A stretch of DNA of 64,000 nt from Leptospira adleri (GCF_002811985.1 NZ_NPDU01000001.1:62001-126000); one strand, 5' to 3'; shown: positions 49,309 to 62,514, numbered from the stretch's first letter. Notes: a model not told the origin generated them from the letters alone. A program made the numbers and translations.

Positions 49309-49908
49309 TTAGAACATTCTGTGAAGATACCATTTTCCCTGCACTTTCTTAAAGTATGGATTGAGAAGTTCCTTCTCCAGTTCTATGTTATCTTTGAATC
49401 TGAGTTTCAATTCGCATTCCGTCAAACTTTCGTAATAAAACTCGGCTTCGATTCCGCCCGAAAGTAAAAATAAATCCCGAACGGTTCTAACGTTCTCGGA
49501 GTTCTTTTGTTTTTTGAGAAGTTCCCGATCGAAAAAGTAAGTCTGAAAATAATTCTCTTTTTTTTGAAGTTCCTTTGCGATCTGTTCCCGGGTCCAAGTC
49601 CCTTTGAGATCCAAAAGCAATCCGTCCTTCGGAGCCACTCGTTCGGGTAATTTGGAAAAATCCTTACGGATCGTATCATCTATCAAAGATTTCATTAAGA
49701 GAAGAATTTCAGGAGTGTCCTTGCTGTGATCTCCCGTATGACCCGCGAGAAAAATTTTTCCGGCGAGAATTTCAGGAGCCTGGAGATCTCCTCGGGAAAG
49801 AAACAATTCCTGCTCGGAAGTAGTATGACAAGAAAAAGACAAGAGAATCCCGAACCAGAGAAATCCTCGGGCGATTTTTCGAATCGAATGTGAGAACAAG
49901 GGCATCAT
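49309..49908 (-). CDS. Lipoprotein upstream of the TolC-type gene
   Basis: The 199-residue protein has a signal MMPLFSHSIRKIARGFLWFG ending in LLSFS-C. The mature part is helical and charged (LLLMKSLIDDTIRKDFSKLP, WTREQIAKELQKKENYFQTY) and ends in a beta-like stretch (AEFYYESLTECELKLRFKDN, GKWYLHRMF) that recalls lumazine-binding/NTF2-like folds; I do not assign a family. Its 3' end lies at the start of the TolC-type gene, so it is likely the first gene of that efflux operon. Confidence 0.75.
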   Translation of the reverse strand: MMPLFSHSIRKIARGFLWFGILLSFSCHTTSEQELFLSRGDLQAPEILAGKIFLAGHTGDHSKDTPEILLLMKSLIDDTIRKDFSKLPERVAPKDGLLLDLKGTWTREQIAKELQKKENYFQTYFFDRELLKKQKNSENVRTVRDLFLLSGGIEAEFYYESLTECELKLRFKDNIELEKELLNPYFKKVQGKWYLHRMF

Positions 49909-50634
49909 AACGGATTTGAACTCGGAAGAATCAGGGAACGAGTCCAGTCTCTGAAAATCGTCCTGAAAGTCGAACGAAAGTTTTCTTTTTTATCGACTGA
50001 ACGGACTCTTCGATAAGATCCGATCCTCCCAAAAAAGACGGCCTTGTTTTCTAAGAATGTGAAAATAAGAAATCGGAAAACAAAAAAGGGAAACCGGTTC
50101 GGAACAATTCGGGTCTTTCTTAGACGTTTCCCTTTGTTATCATGAAATGCCGGCCTCGTGAACGATCAATCCTTCGTTCGTCAATTATCACCGGTCGTTC
50201 GCGGAGAATTCCCCGATCATCGCAGGTAAGAATTGTTCGAAGAGAAAAAACAAATTTTGATTTTTGATATGGTCTGTTGTAACGGGTAGAAGTCTGCGCG
50301 GTTTTTTCCGAATCAAATACGAATCTAAAAAGTCGGAATCTTTTGAACTTAAGATCCCTTCTCCTGAATCACAAAAAGATATGATTTCGGAATCCGGTGT
50401 TTTAGTTTTTCCGTGACAAAAGTCCGGATTGAAGGTGATACGATGCAATCAATTGGAACTCGCGCTTTCGATTGGAGCGTAGATTCTAAATCAAGAATTT
50501 TCCGGAATTGAATACCGTACGAATCTGAGCCCGGTTTCAAACGGGCCCATAAAATCAAACTTCGTATTTGAGAATAAAGAGATTCAATTTTAATAATAGA
50601 TGGTTAGGACCTTCGAAGATCGAGCGATTCCGAA
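49909..50634. other. Intergenic region without recognised gene
   Basis: This 726-bp gap lies between two minus-strand genes. Two adjacent minus-strand open frames (50188-50448 and 50349-50558) have no ribosome sites, no similarity that I recognise and no agreement with each other. None of the 16-bp hairpins occurs here. It should contain the promoter of the efflux operon. Confidence 0.5.
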
Positions 50635-52231
<1,597 letters not shown>

Positions 52232-52320
52232 AGTTAGTAAATGGATAAAATCCCGGGAGCCGATCCGGGTATTGCCCAATCTTGGGATAAAATCAAATCA
52301 TTTGTAGAAACTAAAACCAG

Positions 52321-52841
52321 ATGGGAAAACTTACCTACCTCAGATTTGCGTATTCTATCGTGAAACGCGATATTACAATCAGTATTCTTCATATAGGATT
52401 TTCAGTACTCTTTTGTTTTTTCCTGATTTTCGGGATTTTTCTACTGAGAATGGACAAAGTCCCCTCTAACCCTTCTAGTATCGAACTCTTCCGGAATTAT
52501 CCACAGTTGGTTTTATTGCTCAGCGGCGCCGGATTGGTTTTTATGGCGCTTTCCCGGACTCTTCTTCGAACCGCGGACGCGGGAATTATGATGGCGGTCG
52601 GAGGCAATCGAATCGGAACCGTCCGACTTTTGGTCGCGGAACTCTGGATTTTACACGGGACCGGATTCTTCCTGAGCGTTTTGGCAGCGATCCTATTTCC
52701 TCCTTGGCTCGGCGAAAGTTCCAGCCTTTTGGATTACGGAAAGGCGTTTCTCATCTGCATTTCTTTGATATCGGGAACCGGAGGAATCGTTTCCGTGATT
52801 CTTACATTCTTAGATCCATATCGTTCAATCCGGAGGGGCAA

Positions 52842-52845
<4 letters not shown>
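52321..52845 (+). CDS. FtsX/MacB-like ABC permease fragment-sized protein
   Basis: The 174-residue protein has four helices: [53 protein letters not shown] and [40 protein letters not shown] followed by LLVAELWI is the FtsX-family signature for the segment after the second helix. Normal MacB/LolE permeases are about 400 residues, with a large periplasmic domain; that domain is absent, so this is a compact half permease. It overlaps the ATPase gene by ATGA, which supports a working pair. Confidence 0.8.
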
Positions 52846-54396
<1,551 letters not shown>

Positions 54397-54400
<4 letters not shown>

Positions 54401-54747
54401 ACGATCCGAATTGTATCTTCTGCAAAATCATTGCGAAGGAAATCCCGTCCAAGATCGCGTTTGAAAACGAGGACATATTAGCATTTTATGATATTTCACC
54501 GCAGGCGCCGATTCACATCGTATTCATTCCGAAAAAACACATCGTATCCCTTGCGGAAGTAAAAAACGAAGACTCCGCGCTTCTCGGAAAAATTCTCGTT
54601 CAGATCCGCGACGTCGCGAAACAATTGGGATTTGCGGAAAACGGATATAGAGTCGTAAACAATACGGGAAAGAACGGCGGACAAACGGTATTTCACATTC
54701 ACTTTCATCTATTAGCCGAACGTCAACTGCACTGGCCTCCGGGATAA
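54397..54747 (+). CDS. HIT-family (HINT-like) nucleotide hydrolase
   Basis: The start ATG 54397 overlaps the kinase stop and gives 116 residues, beginning [20 protein letters not shown]. The zinc CxxC and the HIT motif [20 protein letters not shown] (HxHxHxx) are both present, and the length matches HINT/HinT proteins, which cleave adenosine phosphoramidates. An upstream in-frame ATG at 54379 lies inside the kinase gene and is less likely. Confidence 0.94.
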
Positions 54748-54762
54748 ACCAAGGAACTAACA

Positions 54763-55860
54763 TTGAAACGAATTCTATTTGGAACCCTCGTAAGCATCGC
54801 GGTGCTCGGCTTTCTATTTTCGAGACTGGATCTGGGCGAAACCTCTAAAATCAATTTGGATGAATTTTCGAAACGCGGATTGTACGAATTTTCAAAACTG
54901 GCAGTCGAAGAGTTATCCGATCAAGCGCGAACCACATTCTTAAAAATTCAGGAACGCTGGGAACCGATCTATCTCATACCGTTTTGTATCTCTTCCGCGT
55001 GGGGACTTCTTTTATTTTCTTGGAGATGGCATCTCCTGATGGGGAAACAAATTCGGTTCCGTTATGCGCTCTTTTCCTCGTTTATAGGAGTCGGCGCCAA
55101 TATGTTTCTTCCCGCGAGAGGAGGAGATATCTTTCGATTGTACTTTTGCAAAAAAGAATCCGATCTTCAGTATCCAACGTTGGTGACGGCGCTTTTTATC
55201 GAAAAAGTGTTGGACTTTTCCTTTATATTCTCCGCGGGATTATCCGCCTTGGTGTTTTTGGAAATAAAGGACGAAAACAATCATTCTTTCCTAATTTCCT
55301 TTTTGGTGATCGCTTCGATTTTTACCGGACTACTTGCGGTCCGATTCTTAAATGAAACGATCGTGTCCATCCTCGCATGGGCCGCGGGACTTTTCGGAAA
55401 AAAAGAATGGTTCCTGCAAAAACTATCGCACTACGTTCGAGACCTCGGAAAGTTTTTGGTGCTCAAAAGATTTCTTGTTCCCGCGGTGTTGACCGCGTTT
55501 ACCTGGTTGATCGGATACGCTCTGAGTTACGGCATCTTACTCAAGTTAGTCGGAATCGAGATGAGTTACGCGGGGATCGTCTTGATCATGTTCGCCGGCG
55601 CGGTCGGCGTGATGGTCCCTTCCGCTCCTTCGGGCGCGGGCGTGTTTCACGCGTCGGTTACTTCCGCGTTCGTTCTGATGGGAAGAAAAGCGTCCGAAGG
55701 TTTATTCTACGCGACCACGGTCCACTTGGCACAATTCATTCTTCAGAGTTTTTTCGCGGTCGTCTTTTATTTATATTGGATCGTGGATCGAAGAAAGAGA
55801 GGTTTGGGAAAAGCCGAATTTTCCCTCAAGGAATCCGAGGTCATCGAAAAAAATTCCTGA
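54763..55860 (+). CDS. UPF0104/lysylphosphatidylglycerol synthase-like flippase-domain protein
   Basis: The start is TTG 54763 with AAGGA eight bases upstream, giving 365 residues. There are about eight helices; [48 protein letters not shown] and [20 protein letters not shown] are the conserved stretches of the LPG_synthase_TM (UPF0104) family. The catalytic aminoacyl transferase domain of MprF is absent, so it is a lipid-handling membrane protein without known substrate. It closes the five-gene operon from 52321; a small terminator follows directly. Confidence 0.85.
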   Translation: MKRILFGTLVSIAVLGFLFSRLDLGETSKINLDEFSKRGLYEFSKLAVEELSDQARTTFLKIQERWEPIYLIPFCISSAWGLLLFSWRWHLLMGKQIRFRYALFSSFIGVGANMFLPARGGDIFRLYFCKKESDLQYPTLVTALFIEKVLDFSFIFSAGLSALVFLEIKDENNHSFLISFLVIASIFTGLLAVRFLNETIVSILAWAAGLFGKKEWFLQKLSHYVRDLGKFLVLKRFLVPAVLTAFTWLIGYALSYGILLKLVGIEMSYAGIVLIMFAGAVGVMVPSAPSGAGVFHASVTSAFVLMGRKASEGLFYATTVHLAQFILQSFFAVVFYLYWIVDRRKRGLGKAEFSLKESEVIEKNS

Positions 55861-55877
55861 AGACCGGTCGGTCTTTT
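55860..55877 (+). terminator. Short intrinsic terminator
   Basis: AAGACC-GGTC-GGTCTT overlaps the last base of the stop codon of the UPF0104 gene and is followed by TTCGG. The T-run is short (four T), so efficiency is uncertain. Confidence 0.55.
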
Positions 55878-55906
55878 CGGTTAGGCAAAGTCCGAAAACT
55901 CGGAAA

Positions 55907-55997
55907 TGTGGGAACTCACACGTTTTTTGAATATTAGGGAACGGCTCGAAATCCTGCCGAAAAATCCTACGAGATTGAACCTGTGGGAACTCATACA
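55907..55997. repeat. Two dispersed hairpin repeats
   Basis: TGTGGGAACTCACACG lies at 55907-55922, followed by a run of T, and TGTGGGAACTCATACA at 55982-55997. Both show the GGAACTC strand. The rest of the gap to 56278 has no recognisable gene. Confidence 0.85.
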
Positions 55998-56278
55998 AAA
56001 TTAGAATGGGTAACCAAAATTTTCGTATTGAGAGATTTGGAATCAGTTCTAAAAAGAATCACGAAAGAAGAATCGTGGCTATGGATTTTCTCTTCGAAAA
56101 GATCCGCCCTTCTTTTCAAACCGCAAGCCGCAAAAAACAAATCCTCGTTTCCTTTACGGAAACGGACCTTTTAGTGCGTTTCCGACGATTTCGATGGGAT
56201 TGAATTTTGGAACAACCGGACTCCGATCTTAGAAAGAATTTCGACGGCGATTCGTTGCTAACGTCCGCCGTTTTCCGA

Positions 56279-57217
56279 TCATTTAGAAATAAATTTAAGA
56301 ATGAGATTTGCCGTTTTTTCCGGAAATTCCTCTTGAGGGATATGCCCGCAGTTTTCAAAAACGATCCATTCCGAATTTCTAATATCTTTGTGGAATTGCT
56401 CCCCGATCGAAAGGGGAATCCAAGCGTCCTCTTTTCCCCAAAGAATCAGGGTCCGTTGCATGATATTCGGAACAAGTTCGAGAAACTCCTTTCGATGTTC
56501 TCCCTTCAAAAAGGTCCGCGAAAAAGAAACCGTCGCCTCAATGCCGCCTAACGTTCTAAGGCGATCGAAATAAGCGCCGATTCTTTCGTCCGTAACCGTC
56601 TTAGGATCGAAAACCACTTCTTTTAGGTTCCATTCAAAAAGCCATTTCCCGTAAAATGTCTTCATCGTTTCCGCGGCGAAGGGCAGATTCGACATCCGAA
56701 TGATCAGAGGTTTTTCCATCTCATACGGCGCAACCGCGTCGATCAGAACCAACTTTTCTACGAGATCCGGATCTTTTGCCGCGGTCAGAGCGGCGATCGC
56801 GCCTCCCAGAGAATTTCCGACAAAAATCACATTCTTTAATTTTAATGTTCTTAAGAAAGTCGCGACTTCGGTTTGCAACCGTTCCACACGATAGTCGCCA
56901 TCCATGGGTTTATCGGACCAGCCGAAACCTTTCATATCCAGAGTTACGATCCTATAACCGGATTTTCTCAGATAAGGAATCGTTTCCTTCCAAGTATAAG
57001 TGGAGGATCCAAAACCGTGCAAAAGAAAAATATCCCCTTTGGTTCCGGGAAAATCCTGATAGTGAAAATTAATTTCGCCTAACTTTATAAAACGGTCATA
57101 TTCTCCCTGGTCCGTAATTTTCCCCGGCGGGATCGTCTCCACGAACCATCCGCAGTGAAACAAAAAAAGGAAAGAAAGAATCAGAAAGATTTTTTTACGA
57201 CTTCCGATTTGAAACAT
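56279..57217 (-). CDS. Alpha/beta hydrolase lipoprotein
   Basis: The 312-residue protein starts MFQIGSRKKIFLILSFLFLF followed by H-C, a lipoprotein signal. The hydrolase fold is clear: DIFLLHGFGSSTYTWKETIP (oxyanion HG), VIFVGNSLGGAIAALTA (nucleophile Ser), LILWGKEDAWIP (acid) and VFENCGHIPQEEFPEK (His). This is the epoxide hydrolase/haloperoxidase-like group, substrate unknown. It would act in the periplasm or outer envelope. It is probably monocistronic. Confidence 0.88.
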   Translation of the reverse strand: MFQIGSRKKIFLILSFLFLFHCGWFVETIPPGKITDQGEYDRFIKLGEINFHYQDFPGTKGDIFLLHGFGSSTYTWKETIPYLRKSGYRIVTLDMKGFGWSDKPMDGDYRVERLQTEVATFLRTLKLKNVIFVGNSLGGAIAALTAAKDPDLVEKLVLIDAVAPYEMEKPLIIRMSNLPFAAETMKTFYGKWLFEWNLKEVVFDPKTVTDERIGAYFDRLRTLGGIEATVSFSRTFLKGEHRKEFLELVPNIMQRTLILWGKEDAWIPLSIGEQFHKDIRNSEWIVFENCGHIPQEEFPEKTANLILKFISK

Positions 57218-57569
57218 AACCCCGCACCTCCAATTTTTAGAAACGGTCCTTCCTTTTTAAGACCGGAATTTCGAAACGAAACGAAAACTCGATCGGACGA
57301 AGCATCTTTTTCAAAGACCGTAAATCCCATTTAAAATCCCGAATCTTTTCACCGTTCGCAAGAAAGACGCGTGGATCAGACTTACCGTGACGGATTGTTC
57401 GGATTTTCTATCGGAGGAGCGCATAAAAGTGCTGGGAAGTTTGATACAATCGAATTCTTGAATACCAGAAAGGAGCCGAGTTCGTATTCAAATTTCGGAT
57501 TCTCTATAACAATCGGGATTTGACGGGTTTGTCGATTCCAAAAACGAAGAAACAAATTCTTCTCGGAAG
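57218..57569. other. Intergenic region without recognised gene
   Basis: This 352-bp gap lies between two minus-strand genes. I see no RNA gene, repeat or clear terminator. It should contain the promoter of the hydrolase gene at 56279. Confidence 0.45.
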
Positions 57570-58832
57570 CTATTTAAGAAACGACGCTCCTTTGGTAAAA
57601 ATTTTTAAAATGGATTTCAATCGATTTTCTTTTTCCGAGTTGAGGCATTCCCGAAAATCGATAAAACCCAATTTGTCGCGTAAGAAAACTCCGGCGATTC
57701 CCTCGGAAATGGGGAAGCCTAGTTGAAGCATCGGTTCGATCACGATTCTTCCCTTTCGATCCAAATAACCGGTCTTTTCACCTTTTGTAAAATCGGCGAG
57801 ACCTTCTGAAAAATTCCCTAACCATTGGTAAGAATCGTCGAGGACGATGTTTCCCGTTCGATCGATAAAGACCCATCGGTTCTCAAACTCAACGGCGGCC
57901 AATCCTTCCGAAAAACTCGACGCTTTATCAAAATGAAAATCGATCGCCGTCTTTCCCGTCTTATCGATAAATCCCCATTTCAATTCTTTATTTTTAACCG
58001 CGGCGAGCCCTTCCGAAAATGCGTAAATATCTCGAAACTGAAAATCGACGATGAGAACGCCTCTCTTGTCAATAAACCCCCAATCCCAAGAATCCCTTCC
58101 GACCGCGGCCATCCCTTCTTTGAAATGATTCATTAAAGAAAACTGATATTCAATCGTTAGCTTTCCGGATTTATCAATCGCCCCGACCAGACCATTTTTC
58201 GAAACGACCGCGGTCCCTTCGGAGAAAGGCGAAGCCGAATCGAATTGAGGATCGATCTTGAATTTTCCATTTCGATCGATAAAACCCCATTTTGAGTTTT
58301 TATTTTCGACTGCGGCAAATCCTTCCCGGAAACCGGAAACACTCTCGAATTTTGGAGGAATGATCGTCTTCCCAGTTCGATCGATGTATCTGAATCGATC
58401 CCCGTTTTGAACCGTGCCGATTTGATCGTTGAAAAAATAGGCTCGATCGTATCGATATCCGTTCACTAACTTTCCGGTCGAATCGATATATCCCCACTTT
58501 CCAATAAACGGTTCGTCGCCTTTTCTTTTTGGAACGGGAGCCAATCCCTCGTGAAAGTATCCGTCCCCAAACGTTTCGATATTGGGAACCGTATCGAATT
58601 CGAAGGGTATGGTTTTGACCTTAGGGTTGGATGGAACTAAGTTTATGAACTTTTTCCCGTTTTTCTCGATTGTCTCTTCCGTAAAATCGGTGGTACAAGC
58701 GTGCTTTTGAAAAATACAATTCATACTCAAGGTCGACAAAAAAATCAGGATAAGAATTCCACGCTTTCCGCAATCAGAAAGTAGAATCCCGATTTTTCGT
58801 TTTAAAACCGCAGCACACCGATCGAGCATCAT
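57570..58832 (-). CDS. WG-repeat lipoprotein
   Basis: The 420-residue frame has a hydrophobic segment ILILIFLSTLSMN-C that serves as lipoprotein signal, after a basic N-terminus; the start at 58832 lacks a good ribosome site, so the true start is uncertain. About nine WG-type repeats follow, for example KWGYIDSTGKLVNGYRYDRA, KWGFIDRNGKFKIDPQFDSA, DWGFIDKRGVLIVDFQFRDI, KWGFIDKTGKTAIDFHFDKA, many ending in FSEGLAAV. WG repeats form beta structures of unknown function; envelope location is likely. Confidence 0.85.
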   Translation of the reverse strand: MMLDRCAAVLKRKIGILLSDCGKRGILILIFLSTLSMNCIFQKHACTTDFTEETIEKNGKKFINLVPSNPKVKTIPFEFDTVPNIETFGDGYFHEGLAPVPKRKGDEPFIGKWGYIDSTGKLVNGYRYDRAYFFNDQIGTVQNGDRFRYIDRTGKTIIPPKFESVSGFREGFAAVENKNSKWGFIDRNGKFKIDPQFDSASPFSEGTAVVSKNGLVGAIDKSGKLTIEYQFSLMNHFKEGMAAVGRDSWDWGFIDKRGVLIVDFQFRDIYAFSEGLAAVKNKELKWGFIDKTGKTAIDFHFDKASSFSEGLAAVEFENRWVFIDRTGNIVLDDSYQWLGNFSEGLADFTKGEKTGYLDRKGRIVIEPMLQLGFPISEGIAGVFLRDKLGFIDFRECLNSEKENRLKSILKIFTKGASFLK

Positions 58833-58907
58833 TGCCTAAGCAACAATCTCGGCGGGATTTTATTGTCCTCTTTTTTTAGCGTTGCGAGTTTAATTTCAAA
58901 CGAGACA

Positions 58908-59792
58908 CTATGGTACGATAATGCGTTTCACTATATAACTGTCCGAAAAACCGGACGCGCCGTCCCTCACTCGATAAGAACTGATATCGACGCAGGCACC
59001 CGTATATGCGTTCGTGTCAAATCCGGCGTTGGGTGTGGCGTACTGCCCTGCCGGAATTACATTTTCGATTTGTTCGATATACTGAAAGGGAACCGGTCCC
59101 GAAGCTCCACCCGGCGAGGAAGTAGAAAGGTCCAAATACAAGTATTCCGCATCGGAAGGATTGTTGTAACGGGCGATCATTCCCATGTTGGTTCCGTTTC
59201 TCGTGACTTCGATACAATGATCGGCACAATTCCCTACTACGATCGGAGCGGCGACCGCCCCCGCGCAGGGACCTGCGGGAGGAGGCGGAGGATTGGAAAT
59301 AATTTCTTTTGCAGAATAACCGCGTTCGCTTTCGGCGATAACGATGATCTTATAAGACATCGACGTCTCCGGAGAAAGGAACAAAAACTCGTCCTGATTT
59401 AGACCGGTCAGCGTATTTTCTTCATCAATGTAAGTGGTTACGCTGATCCCGTCGGGATTTAATCTTAGAATCGTCGGTCTTCCGAGGTAAGCCTTGAAAG
59501 TGACCGGGTAAGAAACCTGCTTCTTCAGAGAGACTTTCACCCGAATACTCTGGCTGTCCTCGCTTCCGACCACGTAATTCGTTCTCACCGTCAAATCGTT
59601 GAGTTCGGGTCCGCCGTTTGCGGACTGATGATCGATTCCGGCCGAATTTACGTTTGGGGAAACGCCTCCCGCCAAAAGAGCGACTAACGCAGGAGACAAT
59701 TCATTGCCTGAACCCGCACAGCCGAAATGAAAAAGACTCGGTAAAAAAAATAAAAAAGCAAAACGATGGAGAGATAATTTGGGACGGCCCAT
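58908..59792 (-). CDS. Lipoprotein of unknown function
   Basis: I choose ATG 59792, giving MGRPKLSLHRFAFLFFLPSL and lipobox HFG-C; a start at 59846 would add 18 residues of polar sequence. The mature part has a beta-sandwich-like segment (VRTNYVVGSEDSQSIRVKVS, then LKKQVSYPVTFKAYLG), a Pro-rich hinge (ISNPPPPPAGPCAG) and a Cys-containing end (VAAPIVVGNCADHCIEVTRN, NAGFDTNAYTGACVDISSYR). The Pro-rich hinge separates two domains. I do not recognise a family. Surface or periplasmic location is inferred. Confidence 0.75.
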   Translation of the reverse strand: MGRPKLSLHRFAFLFFLPSLFHFGCAGSGNELSPALVALLAGGVSPNVNSAGIDHQSANGGPELNDLTVRTNYVVGSEDSQSIRVKVSLKKQVSYPVTFKAYLGRPTILRLNPDGISVTTYIDEENTLTGLNQDEFLFLSPETSMSYKIIVIAESERGYSAKEIISNPPPPPAGPCAGAVAAPIVVGNCADHCIEVTRNGTNMGMIARYNNPSDAEYLYLDLSTSSPGGASGPVPFQYIEQIENVIPAGQYATPNAGFDTNAYTGACVDISSYRVRDGASGFSDSYIVKRIIVP

Positions 59793-59959
59793 TCCGGAAA
59801 ATTCCTTGTTTGAATTTGAATGAGAACCGGCCCGAATATTTGTCAATGTTTTTTGGAAATAAACCGAGAGCCTAAATTGTTTGGAAGAAAGGATTCGAAA
59901 AGAAGATTAAGGCAAAGAGAAGATGCGGATTACGGATAACGTGAATGTGTAAGCGAAAA

Positions 59960-60005
59960 ATCTTCGTCGAAGCGGACTTTTACCGGATATCGACGAAGAT
60001 AAATT
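59960..60005 (-). terminator. Intrinsic terminator of the Cys-rich lipoprotein gene
   Basis: ATCTTCGTCGA (59960-59970) and TCGACGAAGAT (59990-60000) form an 11-bp perfect stem. Read on the minus strand the stem is followed by TTTTTCGCTT, so it ends transcripts of the gene at 60020-60451. Confidence 0.75.
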
Positions 60006-60019
60006 ATAAATCGCTAATT

Positions 60020-60451
60020 CTATTTCTTGGATAAGAACTGACAGGCTTCCGACTTCTGAATCGGGCTGTTCGGAGACATCATTTCGGTACAACTTGTCTT
60101 TTCGATCAGAGCCATACATTCTTTCGCGGCTTGAACTTTTTCAGGAGTTGCGTCCTTCCATTCGTCCGCTTCGCTCTTACCGGTTTTCGCTCTTTGAGCC
60201 GCGGCGTTTTGTTCGATGGATTCTAAACAAGCCTCTTTGGATTGAAGCATCGGTGGAAGAAATTTTCTCTGAGCTTCCGGCAATTTGCTGAACTGCTCCT
60301 TCGCGCACTCCACGGTTTTGGAGCAAGTGATATCTTTCGACTTCTTCGCAAGCTCTTGCATTTCAGCGGCGGGACTTCCTCCGCCTTTGCAATTGAAGAC
60401 AAAAAGCGCCAATGAGACGAAAACTAACAAACTCGTTTTTTTGTAATTCAT
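60020..60451 (-). CDS. Small cysteine-rich lipoprotein
   Basis: The 143-residue protein has a signal MNYKKTSLLVFVSLALFVFN-C and a helical mature part with six Cys (ITCSKTVECAKEQFSKLP, SKEACLESIEQNAAAQRAKT, KECMALIEKTSCTEMMSPNS, SEACQFLSKK) in CxxxxxC-type spacing, suggesting disulfides. Leptospires carry a family of such Cys-rich lipoproteins (from memory similar to TIGR04454), function unknown. It has its own terminator. Confidence 0.75.
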   Translation of the reverse strand: MNYKKTSLLVFVSLALFVFNCKGGGSPAAEMQELAKKSKDITCSKTVECAKEQFSKLPEAQRKFLPPMLQSKEACLESIEQNAAAQRAKTGKSEADEWKDATPEKVQAAKECMALIEKTSCTEMMSPNSPIQKSEACQFLSKK

Positions 60452-60551
60452 AACCCTTTCCTTTTAAAAAGCAAAAGGATCCTTCTCCGTATCATTTTGA
60501 AAATAAATTTTTTCTAATTCGTCTCCGGAATTCTCCGAAGACGGGATTCCT

Positions 60552-62024
60552 TTAAACGGCGCCCGCCAACTCGCTCCGTGCTTCGAATTTGTAGAGTTTA
60601 TGAACCGTCGCTTTTTGACCGACTCCCTTCAGGGATGCCTCGTGTTTTTCGGAATCGTATCCCCTTAGGTTCAATTCTTCCATAATTCCGGGGCTGGAAA
60701 GAATCGGTTCCGTGACCCAGATTTCGCCGGCGGATGCGAGCGATTGGACTCGAGCTGCGATGTTTACGCTCTGTCCGAAATAATCGAGTCTTTCGTCGTT
60801 GATTACGGCTAACGCAGGTCCTTCGTTGAGTCCGACTTTCAAACCGATTTCGTGTCCGTGTTCTTTGAACTCTTCGTTCATCTGATCGATTCGAGTCATC
60901 ATCTCGAGGGCCGCAAACATTCCGTCCAGAGGATTGGAAAAGGTAGCCATAATCGCGTCGCCCATCGTTTTTACGATCGCCCCGTTAAATTTTTTCACGG
61001 TTTCCGCAAGAAGGCGAAAGTGTTCTTGAACCAATCGATACGCGAGAATATCTCCGGCCTTATCGTACATCTCGGTGGAACCTCTCAGATCGGTAAAAAG
61101 AATCGTAAGACTTTTCACGTTTAAATTCAATCTGCTGCTCAACTGTTGAATGCGAAAAAGTTCCCGGAAGGTTTGGTTGTTCAAGAGCATCTTCGCCGTA
61201 AGAAAAGGTTCGATCACGGTCGGATGTTCTTTCACGATTTCTAATATTCTTGGAAGATTGGGTTTGATGATGAGAAAGCCCGCCTTTGCGATCGTACGAT
61301 TGGAAACTTTGAGTTGGTATTTTCCGGGAGAAAGATGCAGCTCATTCGGGGTAAATCCGCTCGTAAGAAGGCTCAAGTCGATGATTCGATCGTCCGGAGT
61401 TTCTTCTCCGTCAAAATAGAGATACACCGCGGAATTATTCTCCACCGAACTCAATTGATACGCCGGCGTATCAGTGGCGTCTAACGTTATATTCTTCGTA
61501 ACTCCGGGTTCCAATACGATCAGATCCTTCGTATTGTTTCCGATAAAATCCAGGAGTTCTTCGGACTTGTGAAAATTAGCGGAGATATGATATCTTAGAT
61601 ACGTTTCCGCGTCCACCAAAGGATCCAGATTCTGCTTTTTCAAAGAGGAGTTTACGGAAAAACTGACTTCCACTTGATCGTCCAGCGTAGTCGGAACGTC
61701 TAGATTGCAGATAGAACAATGAAAACTTTTTTCTTCAATCTGATCCAAAGAAGTATGAGAGGAAACGACTCCGCCGCAAGCGGGACAAATCATATTGTAA
61801 GAGAAATCGATCAAGCCGATCTTTCCGGAATGTAAGAATAGATCGATCGCCTCCCCCGTTTCAAAATCATTCTCTCCCGCAAATCGAATCGGATTGATTC
61901 TATGCAGTTTCCATTCGTCCTGGGACCGGAGACTCTCGATAAAACGGGAGATCGAATTCTTCGATAAAACTCCGAATCCTTCCAAGGCTTTTTTCTTTTG
62001 CACCAAAAGAGTTTCATTCCACAT
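60552..62024 (-). CDS. DUF5939-type adenylate/guanylate cyclase
   Basis: ATG 62024 follows AGGAGGGA and gives 490 residues. The N-terminal half is DUF5939-like and carries a zinc ribbon, MICPACGGVVSSH with FHCSICNLDVP (two CxxC). A central lipid- or ligand-sensing-like region (residues about 150-280) precedes the class III cyclase domain: LTILFTDLRGSTEMYDKAGD, GAIVKTMGDAIMATFSNP and LDYFGQSVNIAARVQSLASA. Both metal Asp residues are present. It is cytoplasmic, with no membrane helices. A perfect inverted repeat lies just upstream of its promoter. Confidence 0.9.
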   Translation of the reverse strand: MWNETLLVQKKKALEGFGVLSKNSISRFIESLRSQDEWKLHRINPIRFAGENDFETGEAIDLFLHSGKIGLIDFSYNMICPACGGVVSSHTSLDQIEEKSFHCSICNLDVPTTLDDQVEVSFSVNSSLKKQNLDPLVDAETYLRYHISANFHKSEELLDFIGNNTKDLIVLEPGVTKNITLDATDTPAYQLSSVENNSAVYLYFDGEETPDDRIIDLSLLTSGFTPNELHLSPGKYQLKVSNRTIAKAGFLIIKPNLPRILEIVKEHPTVIEPFLTAKMLLNNQTFRELFRIQQLSSRLNLNVKSLTILFTDLRGSTEMYDKAGDILAYRLVQEHFRLLAETVKKFNGAIVKTMGDAIMATFSNPLDGMFAALEMMTRIDQMNEEFKEHGHEIGLKVGLNEGPALAVINDERLDYFGQSVNIAARVQSLASAGEIWVTEPILSSPGIMEELNLRGYDSEKHEASLKGVGQKATVHKLYKFEARSELAGAV

Positions 62025-62094
62025 AACATCCCTCCTAGAATTCCTAACCAAAACGAATCTATATTTTTCCGTCTATTTTTCTTGGCAAGCATTT

Positions 62095-62113
62095 TGTAAC
62101 AATTTTTGTTACA
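62095..62113 (-). promoter_or_regulatory. Operator-like inverted repeat upstream of the DUF5939 cyclase
   Basis: TGTAACAATTTTTGTTACA has perfect 7-bp arms around 5 bp. On the minus strand it lies about 6 bp upstream of TTGCCA, a candidate -35 followed 17-19 bp later by AATATAG-type -10 sequences. That position suits an activator. Confidence 0.6.
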
Positions 62114-62360
62114 TTTAATCCGATATTCTTCCCATGCCGTTTCGCAAGGCAAAAGGAAGAATCGAAATCCGTTCCCCGAAAAGAATCAACGAGCGCCGCC
62201 AAACGCAGGTCTTACGACCGATTTAGGAAAGATTCTTAAAATAGTTTCTCCGGCTTTCCTTTGGAGCGACTTAAAAGTCCGTTGCGAGCAGATTTTTCGG
62301 TTAAAAGTTTGTCTTAACAAAGATTACGCGATCCGGATCGAACGAAACGATCCCGGAATT

Positions 62361-62376
62361 TGTGAGAGTTCCCACA
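62361..62376. repeat. Dispersed hairpin repeat in the gap before the ketoacyl synthase gene
   Basis: TGTGAGAGTTCCCACA lies alone in the 528-bp gap 62025-62552 and is identical to the copy at 3661. Apart from this, the operator at 62095 and the promoter-proximal repeat at 62515, nothing else is recognised in the gap. Confidence 0.8.
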
Positions 62377-62514
62377 CAACTCTATATTTTAGTTTTTTTG
62401 AATTGATTTTTGGCGTCCAATGTCATATTTAAAATCCTTTTCTTAACAATGCGAAAGAATCGGGTCTTTCAAAGGAAAAATATTTCCAAAAAGAGAGAAG
62501 AGGAAGAAATTTCT

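Noticed and set aside
50188..50558. Two adjacent minus-strand open frames that might be one frameshifted gene.
   Set aside because: Their sequences do not join into a recognisable protein and no start signal is present.
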